A stretch of DNA of 64,000 nt from Valencia hispanica (Eukaryota > Chordata > Actinopteri > Cyprinodontiformes > Valenciidae). This document shows positions 23,769-35,000 of the stretch, piece after piece (the first letter of the stretch is position 1; every line of letters begins with the position of its first letter). Below the pieces are notes generated by a model, which was given only the letters and a program-made list of their open reading frames with translations, was not told the origin of the DNA and did no database searches. The stretch is taken from positions 17,448,735 through 17,512,734 of the forward strand of contig OY747712.1 in the NCBI GenBank assembly GCA_963556495.2, read 5' to 3'. The position numbers and the translations under genes are program-made.

Positions 23769-24565
23769 ATGCAGTTCAACATGCTGTTCTTCCTGCTGAT
23801 CCTTTCCTGTCTCTGCTTCACTTTGGCACAAGGTAAAAGGTTCATAAATTAAACAAACAGCTGATTTCTGGAAACAGTCATACATATCTAGCATGCAATA
23901 AAGAAGTAATCAGGATTAATGAGGTTTATTGCCTGATTGCCGGGATGGGTAGATATGATCTCCTGTGTCCTTATTGCTTTGTTTACAGCTTTAAAAATTA
24001 ACACTTTTTTTTTTTTATTGGCTGACTGGCTAAAATTTGTCAGCCTTAATCTTTTTGCAAACCTACTATAAAAGTTATGTTCTTTTATAATCTGATGGCT
24101 CTGAAGTGAAGTTGATTTCTGATCTTTTAGTGTCCTATGAGGACTGCTGTCTGAAGTATGTGAAAAGACTTTCCCCAACCCATCAGAAGCACGCAGCCAG
24201 CTACAGACACCAGAAGACAGATGGAGGCTGCAACATCCCTGCTGTAATGTAAGTGTTCAATGCACAAAACTGCCCCTCTGAGTCAGATCTGACCAGCTGA
24301 AACAGAACCTCACATTAACTCTTAACCTTTCTTAGCTTTACAATGAGAAAGGGACGCAGGTTTTGCGCAGACCAAAATGAGAAGTGGGTCAAGGAGCTCA
24401 TGCAGAAGATTGATGGGAAGAATGCCAAGATTGGTCCCAAAAAGGTATTTTTTAGAAGACATTCTTCTACTTAAAATTTACAAAGAGGTAACTCATAAAA
24501 TACGTTGCTTAAAGTTATGCTTTTTTCTGTGTCTGCAGGATATAAGGCATCCAAGAAGAGGCTGA
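23769..24565 (+). CDS. ccl25: CC chemokine, CCL25-like
   Basis: Secreted chemoattractant acting on a G-protein-coupled receptor. Coding exons are 23769-23832, 24131-24248, 24336-24444 and 24539-24565 (the acceptor exon starts at 23747). All junctions are GT-AG and phases 1, 2 and 0 join. The product is 105 aa. It has a hydrophobic signal peptide (residues 1-20, MQFNMLFFLLILSCLCF), then SYEDCCLKY with the adjacent cysteines 27-28, Cys55 in GGCNIPAVIF and Cys71 in RRFCADQNEKWV, a C-terminal helix and a short basic tail (IRHPRRG). The EDCCL and CNIPAVIF segments resemble CCL25/TECK more than other CC chemokines. Human CCL25 and RANBP3 are both on 19p13, which fits the neighbour here. The exact teleost paralogue is not certain; the CC-chemokine assignment is. 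Confidence 0.85.
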
Positions 24566-25017
24566 AGAGGATGGTTCAACCCAACGACACCACCTTCATC
24601 TTCCCGCTGTTTGCAGTTTTATTACTGAGCAAAGAGCGGCTTTTATGGCGATTTTATGGAGTCTGACTGGAACACAAGTCAGAAGGCTGGCCAAGAAAAT
24701 GTTGCAGCTCTGCTTTAACTTTCGCTCAGCATTAACATAACAGGTCAAAAGCTACTTTAGAGTTGCAGCAGCACTTTGTTGTTTATGGTTGGACTCTTGA
24801 AGCTCATAGACCTCCATAGAATATATTCACATTCCACACATTTCAATGCATGGCTGCTCCAGAGGAAAGTTTTGCAATCATTTTCATGCCATCATGAAAT
24901 AAGCTGTTCTATGTTAAAAATGGTGATGGAGAGTAAATTATGTGTTGATACAATATTTAATACATCTGCAATGTCTACACATTTCTGTTAAGTAATTATA
25001 TGACTGGAACTGTATGA

Positions 25018-25023
25018 AATAAA
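25018..25023 (+). terminator. Polyadenylation signal of the chemokine gene
   Basis: AATAAA about 450 bp after the stop codon, the first canonical signal downstream. Confidence 0.5.
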
Positions 25024-25359
25024 TTCCTTTATAAAGTTAGTGCCATAGAAAATGAGAAGCTTTGTCATACATTCAATTAGATTTTAAGCATCTTTCATTT
25101 CATATGTTTGTGTACAGGTTTTATTAAAAATTACATGTTCCAATAAAAAAATCTCACTGAAAAACATTGGGTTATTATGTCTCAGTTGGTGGTGTTTACT
25201 TGTCAAAGATGATTAAAGATGTTCATACTTTTTGGAAAGGAGACAGGTTATGTCCTAACAGAGATCAAAGGGTTTTGGTGCAAAATGTGTAAATCAAGCA
25301 CAGTAAAACAACAAAACCCTGTGAATATGTTGATTTCAAACAAGGAAAAACAGCAAACC

Positions 25360-25745
25360 TGAAAACACACCGACAATGAAGTACTGGGGTGGCAGGATCA
25401 CAAAATAGGTTAGTTAAAGAGGAAAGAAAATTATGTAAAAATCTTGAAGCAACATCTTGAATATCTTCAAGGCTTCATCAGCCAATAGGTTAAAGCTGGG
25501 GCAAAATGGACAATGAACAAGTTTCTAAGTGGTATTGAAGTGAAAATGTGTGTTCGAGCAATGCGAGCTGTAAACTTGACCCAGTTAAACCAGTTCTGTC
25601 AGGAGAAATGGGACAAATTTTCTGTAAACTATTGTGAGAAACTTGGAGTTATTTCTGTAGACTGTTTGACCCATTTCATACAGTTTAAAAGGCGTTTCTT
25701 CCAAACACAAAGGGAATGTAGTTTAGCTTCTTACTTTGTTTAAGT
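25360..25745 (+). mobile_element. Sleeping-Beauty-like Tc1 relic (C-terminal part)
   Basis: The frame at 25513-25743 includes NLTQLNQFCQEKWDKFSVNY, followed by CEKLGVI, the C-terminal region of salmonid-type Tc1 transposases (NLTQL ... CQEEW.K ... YC.KLV). Just upstream are AAGCAACATCTTGAA and an AAAATGGACAATGA word from the catalytic centre, with a deletion between them. A degraded remnant. Confidence 0.65.
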
Positions 25746-26147
25746 TTATAAAATTATCTTGCTCATTATTCTGGAGTTTAGCTAAATCAGATTTCATGTA
25801 AGACAATGAGAAAGAGCATTTAAACATTAGCTGTTGAAAAAACAATGTACCTTTTCTAAAATTCTTTCATTAATTTGTTACCTTAAACCTTTTCATTTCT
25901 TTATATGTCTTGGATCCCAATCAATGTTTGATTTAAATACACCTTTACAGAACACAAGATGCTTCACGTCACAATGCACAGATACGTAACTAGTTTAATC
26001 AAATAAGGGCTTTGAAATTAGACAATGTGAATTACTGTAATAAAATAATGCAATAAAGTAACTACGTCTGTGTTTTAGTAACATATTTACTCTTACTGCA
26101 ACAGACTGAATTAAAGCTTTTTTTCACCGTTCATACAATTTGGCAGC

Positions 26148-26700
26148 TAGAGTGCCTTGCGAAAGGATTCCTACAACCTTGAACCTTTTAACCTTTTGCT
26201 ACATTACAACCACAAACCTCAATGAATTTTATTGGTGTTTAATGCAATAGGACAATGCAAATTAGAGCACAAATTAAGAAAATGAAGAATTTTTTCCCCC
26301 AAAACCACCTGAAATGTGTGACTTGGATTTGTATTCAGCACCAGTGAGAATCAGATGACAGGACAACTGCTAGCCTGGCCTTTATGGAAAAGTAGCAAGT
26401 AGACAGCTACTGCTGAAACAAAACCAAAAGAAATCCTGTTTAGAGGTTGTCACAAGCCATGTAGGGGTCACAGCTAACATTTAGAAAAAAGAGCTCTGGT
26501 CAGATCAAACATTACTTTCTCAGCTAACATGTTGATGGTACTGAGCTGCCATCAAACCCAATGGACACATTCAAAGAGGTGGTTTTAACATGATAAAAAC
26601 TAAAACGGGGGGAAAACTGACACTTTCACAATGCTTTGTGCACTTTTTTCTCATCTGATCTTACATCACAGCTTTTCATCTGGCCAGCCATCAGGACTTT
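26148..26700 (+). mobile_element. Decayed Tc1-like element, left part
   Basis: Starts with a terminal-repeat-like GAGTGCCTTGCGAAAGGATT, then ATTACAACCACAAACCTCAA. It skips to transposase words (GGCCTTTATGGAAAAGTAGC, CACAAGCCATGTAGGGGTCA, GAGCTCTGGTCAGATCA). A matching degraded right end (TTGTGGTTGAAATGTGTCAA ... GGAAAGGTTAAAG) lies at about 28370-28490 and may belong to the same element or to another copy. Confidence 0.6.
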
Positions 26701-28369
26701 AAACACATTTATACAGGTTTGGTTAGAATTTGGATGCACAATTGGGAAACTCAGCCTAAAATTTTGCTTTTAGTTCAAACAAGAAAGCAGGCACAGAGCT
26801 TGTGTAGCAGCACATGATTAACAACACAATCTGATAAGCCATGGAGCCTGAAATACTAACTTATTTGTATATTTCTCCATTATCACCATAGGTACTGCTG
26901 GGGCTTGCTGCTGATAAGATCTTACCATCGACAGCATAGTATGTTTGACTTTGCTGGCATTGGAGATTGATGACTTCCACACAGGTGCCTTGCAGGGGCT
27001 GCATCTTGCAGACAGCAAGATGAAGCAGAGATATTGTGTTTCTCAATAGAAAAATTATTAGCCCACACAGGCCCGCATTGTAACTCTTAAGAAATGTGAT
27101 GTTTGTTGATTAAAGAATGAGTAAGAACACATTTGAGCTTGTCATTCTCTGCTGAAAACACATACGAAACTGCTGAGAGAAAGTTAATGCTTAAGCCGTT
27201 TTAATGTACTGCAATTGAGATTTAAAAGCCAGGAGGCCTCCCAGACCTGAAGTATTTGTTTGAATATGCTGCCAAATTAGCTCACAGGCAGAAAGGGTGA
27301 TGAATAGCCTGACAAATCCAAGATAATTACCAAAACAGTAATTGCATATAGAATATTGGTGGACATCCAATTCTGCTTAGAGAGTGACTAATTTCACCCT
27401 CATAGGTCAAAAAACTGTGTTGCAACGTGAAAAGGATTTTAGCGCCTTTGTTTCTTCTTGTCTACATCACAACAATGCTTAGAGGAGAGCTGCCATTCTT
27501 AATGCAAGTTGGGGCATGGAGGGAATGAAGCGAAGAAAAGACATGAAAGAAAAGTAGGGGAATAAAATGCAGGAAAGAGCCGTTTACTCTAAAACAAATG
27601 TCGTAAAAACGGAGACGTTATGGCACATACTGGAAAGGTGTGAAAATTATAGTCATAAATTATTACAGCAGGCTTTAAAAACAGAAATAATGATCTCATC
27701 TGACATACTTTGTCTCATTTATTAAATAAAGGGCAGTGCTATTTGGGTGTGAAACACTAATAACTGTTCTGGGACTGTAAATAATGATTCCCACCAATGT
27801 TAAAAACTATAAAATGAAAGATGAAAGGAGCCGTAAAACATTTCACAAAGCAAAGTTGTTTGGAAATGACACCTTTTCCCTTGGAATTACATTTTGTGCT
27901 GACATCAACATGTCGCAACATATACTGTACTTTCAATCATCCTGAATAGAGAAGACAGTAAGTTAAAGTTACTATGTAATTATATAACAGGATTCAGTTC
28001 CTTCATCAGTAAACATGGGGTAAGTTGATTTGCTTAGGGAAAAAGTAAAAAAAGTAAATATATTTCTACTTTTTAAAAGATCTTTAGTGACACTGTACCT
28101 AAAATCCTCATCAGGAATACTGGCTTCCCTGTAATGCTGGGTATCCCCAGAAATACATACAAAGCAAAATTGTATAATTAAAACTCTTTACAGTCCCTAT
28201 ATATACCTCAAGATAAGATGGATTCCACTGTGCGGATTAATGCATATCAAGATATATTTGGTGTTTGAAGTATTAAAATAGGCAGTTATAAGTGTTTTTG
28301 GAGGGAGACTCAAGTATTTGGGGATTTTAACTATTTGCAGGCGGCTGTGGTCCCTACCAGGGGTCCACT
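26701..28369. other. Intergenic DNA, nothing identified
   Basis: AT-rich. No open frame with a recognisable domain, and no clear splice-bounded exon. Confidence 0.4.
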
Positions 28370-28671
28370 ATACCACTTTTTGTGTTTGAATATCCCAATA
28401 GAAAACACTTTGTGGTTTGTGGTTGAAATGTGTCAAAATTGAAATGTGTCAAAATCTGGAAAGGTTAAAGATTAAAATGTTGCCAGGAACTGCATACTCA
28501 TGAAACTTACATGTAAGGCTTAGAAACAAAGTCTTTGATAGAGATTTTGATACAAATGTTTTCCAGATTTTGAACTTTATTCAAGTCTTTTTGCTCTAAA
28601 ACAGACAGTCCAAACAGACAGGTGAAGAAACTAAGTCCTTGCTCTTTTGTTGATTTTCCAGTTGATTCTGA

Positions 28672-29077
28672 ATGGTAAATGGACTGAATGTATATAATAC
28701 ATATAGGACACTGCTTCTCACTAGAGCAACATACACCCAATCATACAAGCTCGCACACATTATAGCGAACAACACGCAGATTGGTAGGCAACTTGTGGTT
28801 TATGTTCCTTTTCTACTAGGGTCTGCTCAGTGTCGGGTCATTACATATTTAGCACATTTCCAGCGAGCAACTGGAGAGAGAGAGTGGGCTAGATACTGGC
28901 TCCAGCATCAGCATCAGCAATGTCGCAAAGTGGTGAGTGATGACAGAATTTTTCGGGAACTTTTGCTACGCTGAGCCCACCCATGTCTTCGCCTACTCTT
29001 GTGTTCCTGAGATGGCAATGGAAACACAACTAGGCCGTCCAACTAGGCTGAGCCGACTCTAATGGAAAAGGGGCATA
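28672..29077. mobile_element. Interspersed repeat fragment plus MITE with 30-bp inverted ends
   Basis: 28672-28770 begins ATGGTAAATGGACTGAATGT, a unit widely dispersed in fish. It is followed by a 277-bp element whose first 30 bases (28801-28830) match the reverse complement of its last 30 (29048-29077) at 24 positions, with CCTTTTC and AGTC/GTC cores. No coding capacity. Confidence 0.55.
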
Positions 29078-29214
29078 AGTGTCTTGCCCAGTGTCATGTT
29101 GACATGTGGCTGATCTAATCTACAACCTTCACATTGCAAGATCCCCCATATTTCTTCTTCTTCAAAAAACTGAAGCTCTAGATTTGTATATCACATTTGG
29201 GAATGTAAAAGAAA

Positions 29215-29335
29215 ATTTAATACACCCAAACAAAAACAACCCAATGTGGGTCATTTTTCTAACAAAGTCCTGGGTCAAGTATGGACTGATCCCAGCCCTG
29301 AGTTGATTGAACACAAAATGGTTGGGATATGGGTT
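29215..29335. repeat. Degenerate CCCAA/GGGTC interspersed repeat
   Basis: Alternating words such as ACAACCCAATGTGGGTCA, CCTGGGTCAAG and GGTTGGGATATGGGTTTGACC form loose inverted repeats typical of an old dispersed fish repeat. Confidence 0.35.
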
Positions 29336-29939
29336 TGACCTAGCATACTAGGTTTGGTTCTCAAGCTTGGTAACTGACTAATGTCACTTTGACCCATTTT
29401 TGCATTAGATACAGGAAAAGACAAGGTGCTCATATTATTTACACTTTTATTGACAATACACAGAATTTCTCACTTTAAAAAAATATTTCCTGTCTGTATT
29501 GATTGTATGGCCATTTCTTTGGTCAGACTGGGAATGTTGAACCTAGTGCAAGCTGGTGCTAGCTACTTGGCAGCTAAAAGGTTCTATAAATCCATTCTTT
29601 ATTGATAACTAAAGTCATTAACACAATCCACTGACTTTAACATTATTAAACAGCTTAATTCTACATTTCTTATTTTAAAATGCCTTCCCGAGAAGAATTA
29701 CGAGACTCTCTCTCTCTTCTCTAACCCAACAAACTGGGTCACAAGCTCTCTAAGGCAGTATTAAAGAAAAACACAGGATTTTATTTTTTACTTGCAACCT
29801 TGCATTAAGTCAAACAAGATGGAAAATATATACACTCATGAGTGTTGGAGATTTGAGGCCAATTTTGTTATTTCCTGTAAAATGCAAACAATTGGGTTTG
29901 ACATTGAAGTTTGAAAACAAGGCAAAAAAATCAACATTT

Positions 29940-30420
29940 ATTTCAAGATTTCCTCTCTTTTTGCTTTTCTTTGTCATCCTTAAAATTTCCAGATCACCAA
30001 ACTGATTTTAATATCTAATATCAATACCTACCAAATAAGTACAAAAAAAGCGGTCCAAATCCCCCTGATCCTATGTGAAAATGTAATTGCCCTGGTTAAA
30101 TCATGAATTATTTGTGATTATGTTTCAGTTCCACTAGAAATGCCCGGGTCTGATTACTGCCAGACCTGTAGACTCGAGAATCACAATTGGAACCTGTCTG
30201 ACAAGCTGAAGTAGGCTGAAAGTTGTCCAAAAGCACGATTTCATGTGCCAATTAAAATAAAGTCAAGAACAGAAAAGAAACAAAGTCTTTGACATCCATC
30301 AGTTAGCAAATGGTTACAAAGCCATTTGTAAGACTTTGGGATGCCACAGTTGAGATGCCAGATTGAAAACCACTGACTACAAGGAAAAACCATGCAGTGT
30401 GGTTGAATTATATCCTATCT
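29940..30420 (+). mobile_element. Decayed Tc1-like element, 5' part
   Basis: Follows the left end and leader of a common fish Tc1 family: CTGATTTTAATATC, AAATCATGAATTATTTGTGATT, GTCTGATTACTGCCAGACCTG, CAAAGTCTTTGACATC and GTTACAAAGCCATTTGTAAG. It then fades out. Only the terminal region and the first transposase codons remain. Confidence 0.65.
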
Positions 30421-30989
30421 CAAAAGAAAAAATGTTGATGATTTATTTTATAGTCATGTTTTGAAGTAAAACCCAGATGTTTGTAGTCAACAGACATGTT
30501 CCGTACTATTCCAATGCTTTAGGAGAAGATAGCATTGTACTAAACTGTGTTGTTAGATTTGCTGAAAGACAGTCACTAATTTGACTACTGCAACCCTGGA
30601 CATGACAATGCAGGTATGGAAAATACACGGCTGAGTGAATTCTTTAATCTATGAATAAAAAAGCTCCTGTCTTGTTTTGATATGTCTAAATTCCTATAAT
30701 CTCCCAAAAGGAGGAATCTAAAGAGGGTCACTGACAACCTTCAACAAAGCAGATTTGAGTGCAAGCTCCAGTTGCAAAAACTTTGGATGTTATTTTAGTG
30801 GACAAAACGGAGGCCAAGTATGTTCATGGAGCATGCCACTGTGTACATTCTCAGAAACCTTCATAATATGTGAAATCATGATCTGTCCTTTCAGAAACCT
30901 CATGCCATTGCCAAAATACTTGCACTTAAATCAAAGTGTGTGGAAAAAAACAAAAAACCCAACAGGATGATTTTTTTCTTTCTTTTTTT
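30421..30989. other. Intergenic DNA, nothing identified
   Basis: AT-rich; no gene or clear repeat seen. Confidence 0.35.
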
Positions 30990-31905
30990 TGGGCCCGCCA
31001 CAACCCCCCCTCTTCGGAATACAACTTCGTTTTTAGTTAATGTTTTTAATAGTTTTTAAATTTATATACATAAACAAAAGTACAGAATATAGAGGGGTTC
31101 ACCTAAAATATGCTAAATGTAGAACAAATAACATAAACAACACAGAATAAAACAGACATAATACAGAAGGAAAGGATTTAGTTATATGAACATGATTAAA
31201 TTAAAAAGAAAAAGGTTATAAATGGATTCCTCGAAAAAAAAAGAGAGAAGAAAGAAAGAAGATGAAGAAGAGAGGCAGGAGAGGTAGGAGTGTGAGTTGA
31301 CGATGCAAGAGAGGAAGGGGAACAAAAAGAACATAAGAAAAAAACAACCCAGACCTCCACTTCCGCAAGACGGCAGAGAGGTGAAAAAAAAGAACCAAAA
31401 AAAAGCAACATTGACAAAATAAACCAAATAATATGAACTAAGAACTACACATCCACAACACACAAAAATGAGTATATAAATACAACAACAATGTCCCTGA
31501 AAAGCTCTTGACACCAATTATTCAAGATCTATTGATGATAACCTCAGTCCAAGAATATATCTTTAGACACTGATGACCCCACATCTATGTGTGTGTGTGA
31601 CCATGCTGGTGCATATTAGATTTCCCCATATGAATGTTTGATAGCTGGTGTGAGGAGCCGTCAACCTGCCCTACAGGAACTGACACAGACATGAAGGAGG
31701 TCGGGGACACAGACATCCAGAGGGCCCCAGAGCCTAGGAACGCCAGGCGGAACAGAGCAGGGCCCACCAAGAGAGGAACAGAGGGAAGCCCCAGGGGAAC
31801 ATCCAGCAACTACAATGCAGGAGCCCGGGAGGTTGCAGGGACGAGCCCATGGGCTCTGCCAGCAACCAGCTACGCCAGGGTGGGCCCGGTCCCAACAGGA
31901 TGAAT
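30990..31905. repeat. Probable retroelement-derived segment with purine-rich and GC-rich blocks
   Basis: An A/T-rich part (31030-31200), a purine-rich part (31230-31400) and an abruptly GC-rich part (31650-31905, with AGAGGGCCCCAGAGCC and CCGGGAGGTTGCAGGG) lie downstream of the nim1k stop. The compositional jumps are unlike the surrounding DNA and suggest an inserted repeat, possibly a LINE UTR. I cannot name the family. The open frames across it (for example 31634-31903) look like composition artefacts. Confidence 0.35.
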
Positions 31906-32018
31906 TTACACCAAGTGTGTCAGGGGTGATTCACACTCCCAGAAATGTCAGAGTTGGGACCATCCCCTACATTTCATGCTGGAAAAATTTCCAATGTGTA
32001 TATCTTCAAAACGAGAGA

Positions 32019-35000
32019 CTACATGACGACACAGACCACAGAGTGGCGCTTGTACAGACGGCCCTCTGAACCAGCTTTGCATTTTAGTCTGTTCAGGGAC
32101 TCCCTCGTGCATGTCCGACTGTAACCCGCAGCCTCAATCGATCTTCTCTTCTGGATTCGATGTAGCATTATTCGATAAGCCCCTGTAATGGGGCTTCTCA
32201 AGTCGAGACTGTTGTTTAGAAGAATAACTGTGCTGATACCAAGATCCTCCAGGGCCACTTTCACGCTCAGCTCATCTGAGGTGAGGATGTGGTTAGGTTC
32301 GACTAGGTGCAACGGAGTAGGCCTGGAAGGTGGGTAGGCCTGAGGGTATTCGATGCCCGTCATCCAATCACTCACCATGATCTGCGCCAAGGTTAGACGG
32401 TCTACGGGAACTGGCCTCAGGAGGCCTTTTATGATCTCCTGGCAGGACTTGGGAACATATGAGGGAATCGCATAAGATCCCTGCAGGATGCAAATCTTAA
32501 GTCTGTTCGTGGTGGCCGCTTTAAAAGGCATCGTGGCGGTCGCCATGAAGTAAAGCAAAATACCCAGTGCCCAAGTGTCAGCATAATGTCCAATGTAGCC
32601 TTTTTCTTTGAAAAGCTCAGGGGCTGCATAAGGTGGAGAGCCACAGAATGTGTGAAGTATATTACTGGAGCAGCAATATGTGCTAAAACCAAAATCCCCT
32701 ACTTTAATGCAGTAGGTGTGGGTGTAGAACACATTCTCAGCCTTCAGGTCCCTGTGGACAATGTTATTATCATGCTGGAAAAAGGAGAAGACAAAGACAC
32801 GTTATTGAAGCAATCAGAACTGGTAGTGTAAGTTGAAAACTTTTACCTCTCAGTTCCCCAGGAGAATTGGGTGCAAGGTCTAAGGGCCAACTTGCTGATT
32901 GTAACTAATGCCCTGTTTCCACTGAGTGGTAGGGCACATGTTGGTGCGGTTGGGTACACTGTTATCTCTTTTTCCATTGTAAAAGCGGCCCATACAACAG
33001 AACTTTACCGCATGATTCCTGGGCCCCTTCAGTTGCAGGTCCACAGGACAATGGTATCATTAGGATGGAGCTACTGGCGTCATGCAGTCCATTGATTGGG
33101 GGACAGGAAAATGTCACTGCTTGTGGTCAGCATGAGACATACAAGGCATTTGGGTTTAACCCCACCTGCCCAGTGAGAGTCCAACTGGCAGTGGGAACAC
33201 TCTCCTGAATATGCCTGACCAAAATTTACGCCTGCCTTTCATTGAGCAGAATGGCACGGATGTGTGTGGGTCGGTACGCTATTTTAGGATCCTGTGAACT
33301 CAGGAGAGTGTTTCCACCGCGAGTTTGACTTTCACTGGACAGGTGAGGTTAAACCCAAACACCTTCACGTGGCGTCATACTAGTGTGACAAAAAATGTGA
33401 CGCATTCTTATGCATTGTGCTTGTTATAAAGAGTGACATTTTTCTGTACCCCAATCAATGTACAGTATCTCACCATTGTCCTATAAACTAACAACTGAAG
33501 GGGCCCCAGGAGTGGTGCAGTATGGGTCAGCAATATGGGCAGCTTTTACAATGGAAGCAGACAAAATATCGCACCGCACAGCACCGCACAGCACCGCACC
33601 GACAAGTGCATTGCCGCTCAATAGAAACAAGACATATGTGAAAACCCCATCCCTCACTCTCCCTCTGAGTGTGCACAGCTATAAAGTCTGCAACATCCCC
33701 TTTAGAACCAAATTAGTCCATGATGAGCTTCTGTGGGAGGATCGAACTTCAATATAACAAAACACATAGAGGGGCATCTATTGTGCTAATCCACAGAAGT
33801 TTTTAATTGCAAACATTTTGATACTTCTTGAACTTTTCAAAATTTATCACATTACAACCTGAAACCTCTTTGTAGTCCAATGGGATTTTGGATAAAAGAT
33901 TGAAATGAAAAGTGTGGCATGTAACTCTCTTTAACCCTTCAGAGTCAAAACCTTGTAGAGCCATCTCTCCCTGCAGTTACAGCTGCAGGTCTTTTGTTGT
34001 ATGTCTACTAGCTTTGCACATCTAAAAACTAAATTTTGTGTCCATTCTTCTTTTCCAAGTTGCTCAAGTTTATATCAGATTGAAATGCATGAACATCAAA
34101 TTTAATGTTTTGCCACAGTCTCATGTCCTCAGTTAAATTTAGGTCTGGACTTTGATTGGGCCATTATAGCAATCTGCTCTTGTAATAATCTTTTAAGTTT
34201 CATCGGTGTTTCTGGTTTTGACAATTTCCTTATTATTTACTTTGATTACTTAGTTAATTCCTTGGATTCAGTTTTTAGTTCATTCTTGTATCTCACTGTA
34301 TATTTCCTTAGATTTTGTATTTGTTTGTTTCCCCGTCAGCCTCATTGGTTTATTTGAGTTTAAATTTATTATTTGGATGCTTCCCCATTGTGTTTCTGTT
34401 CATGTTAGTTTTTAGTATGTTTTTCTTATGTTTATTTCCTTCTCTATCTTCATTAAGGTGCTGTTAGTTCCAGTTTTTTCCCCCTGTCGTGTCTGCCACT
34501 TTATGCCAGGATTCTTTTGTCTCCATCCTCTCTCTGCTAATTCCCTCCAGCTGTTTGTCATTTCCTTAACTATTCTCTCTGTATTAGTAAGCTTCTGCTT
34601 CCCATATTCCTTGTTGGATTCTCCCACATAGTCACCCCTGTGATCTGTATTACCTGTTTCTCACCCACAAGTATTTTCTTGTAAATGTTTTTTACTTTGT
34701 ATTAAATACACAATGAGATTACCACATTCCTGTCTGCGCTTTGGTTCATTTCCCACATTTCATGACAACTCCAGTCTCTTTCACAGCCTCTAACAGGTTT
34801 TCCTCCAGCATTGACCTGTATTTAGCACCATTTGCACTGATCATAACCTTCACTCATGTACATATTAATCTGTTTATTCCATTTTATGTTTTTTTATTGC
34901 ATGTTTAGAAGTGTTTATTTTACTTTAAACAGGACTTACTGCTTTCTTTAACTAAATACTTTCAAAGATCAGCTTAATACAGAGATTTAAAAACTCACAG

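Noticed and set aside
31182..31517. 111-codon hydrophobic frame on the minus strand
   Set aside because: Produced by a purine-rich (AAGAAAG, GAGGAAG) stretch read on the other strand; Phe/Ser/Leu-only composition.
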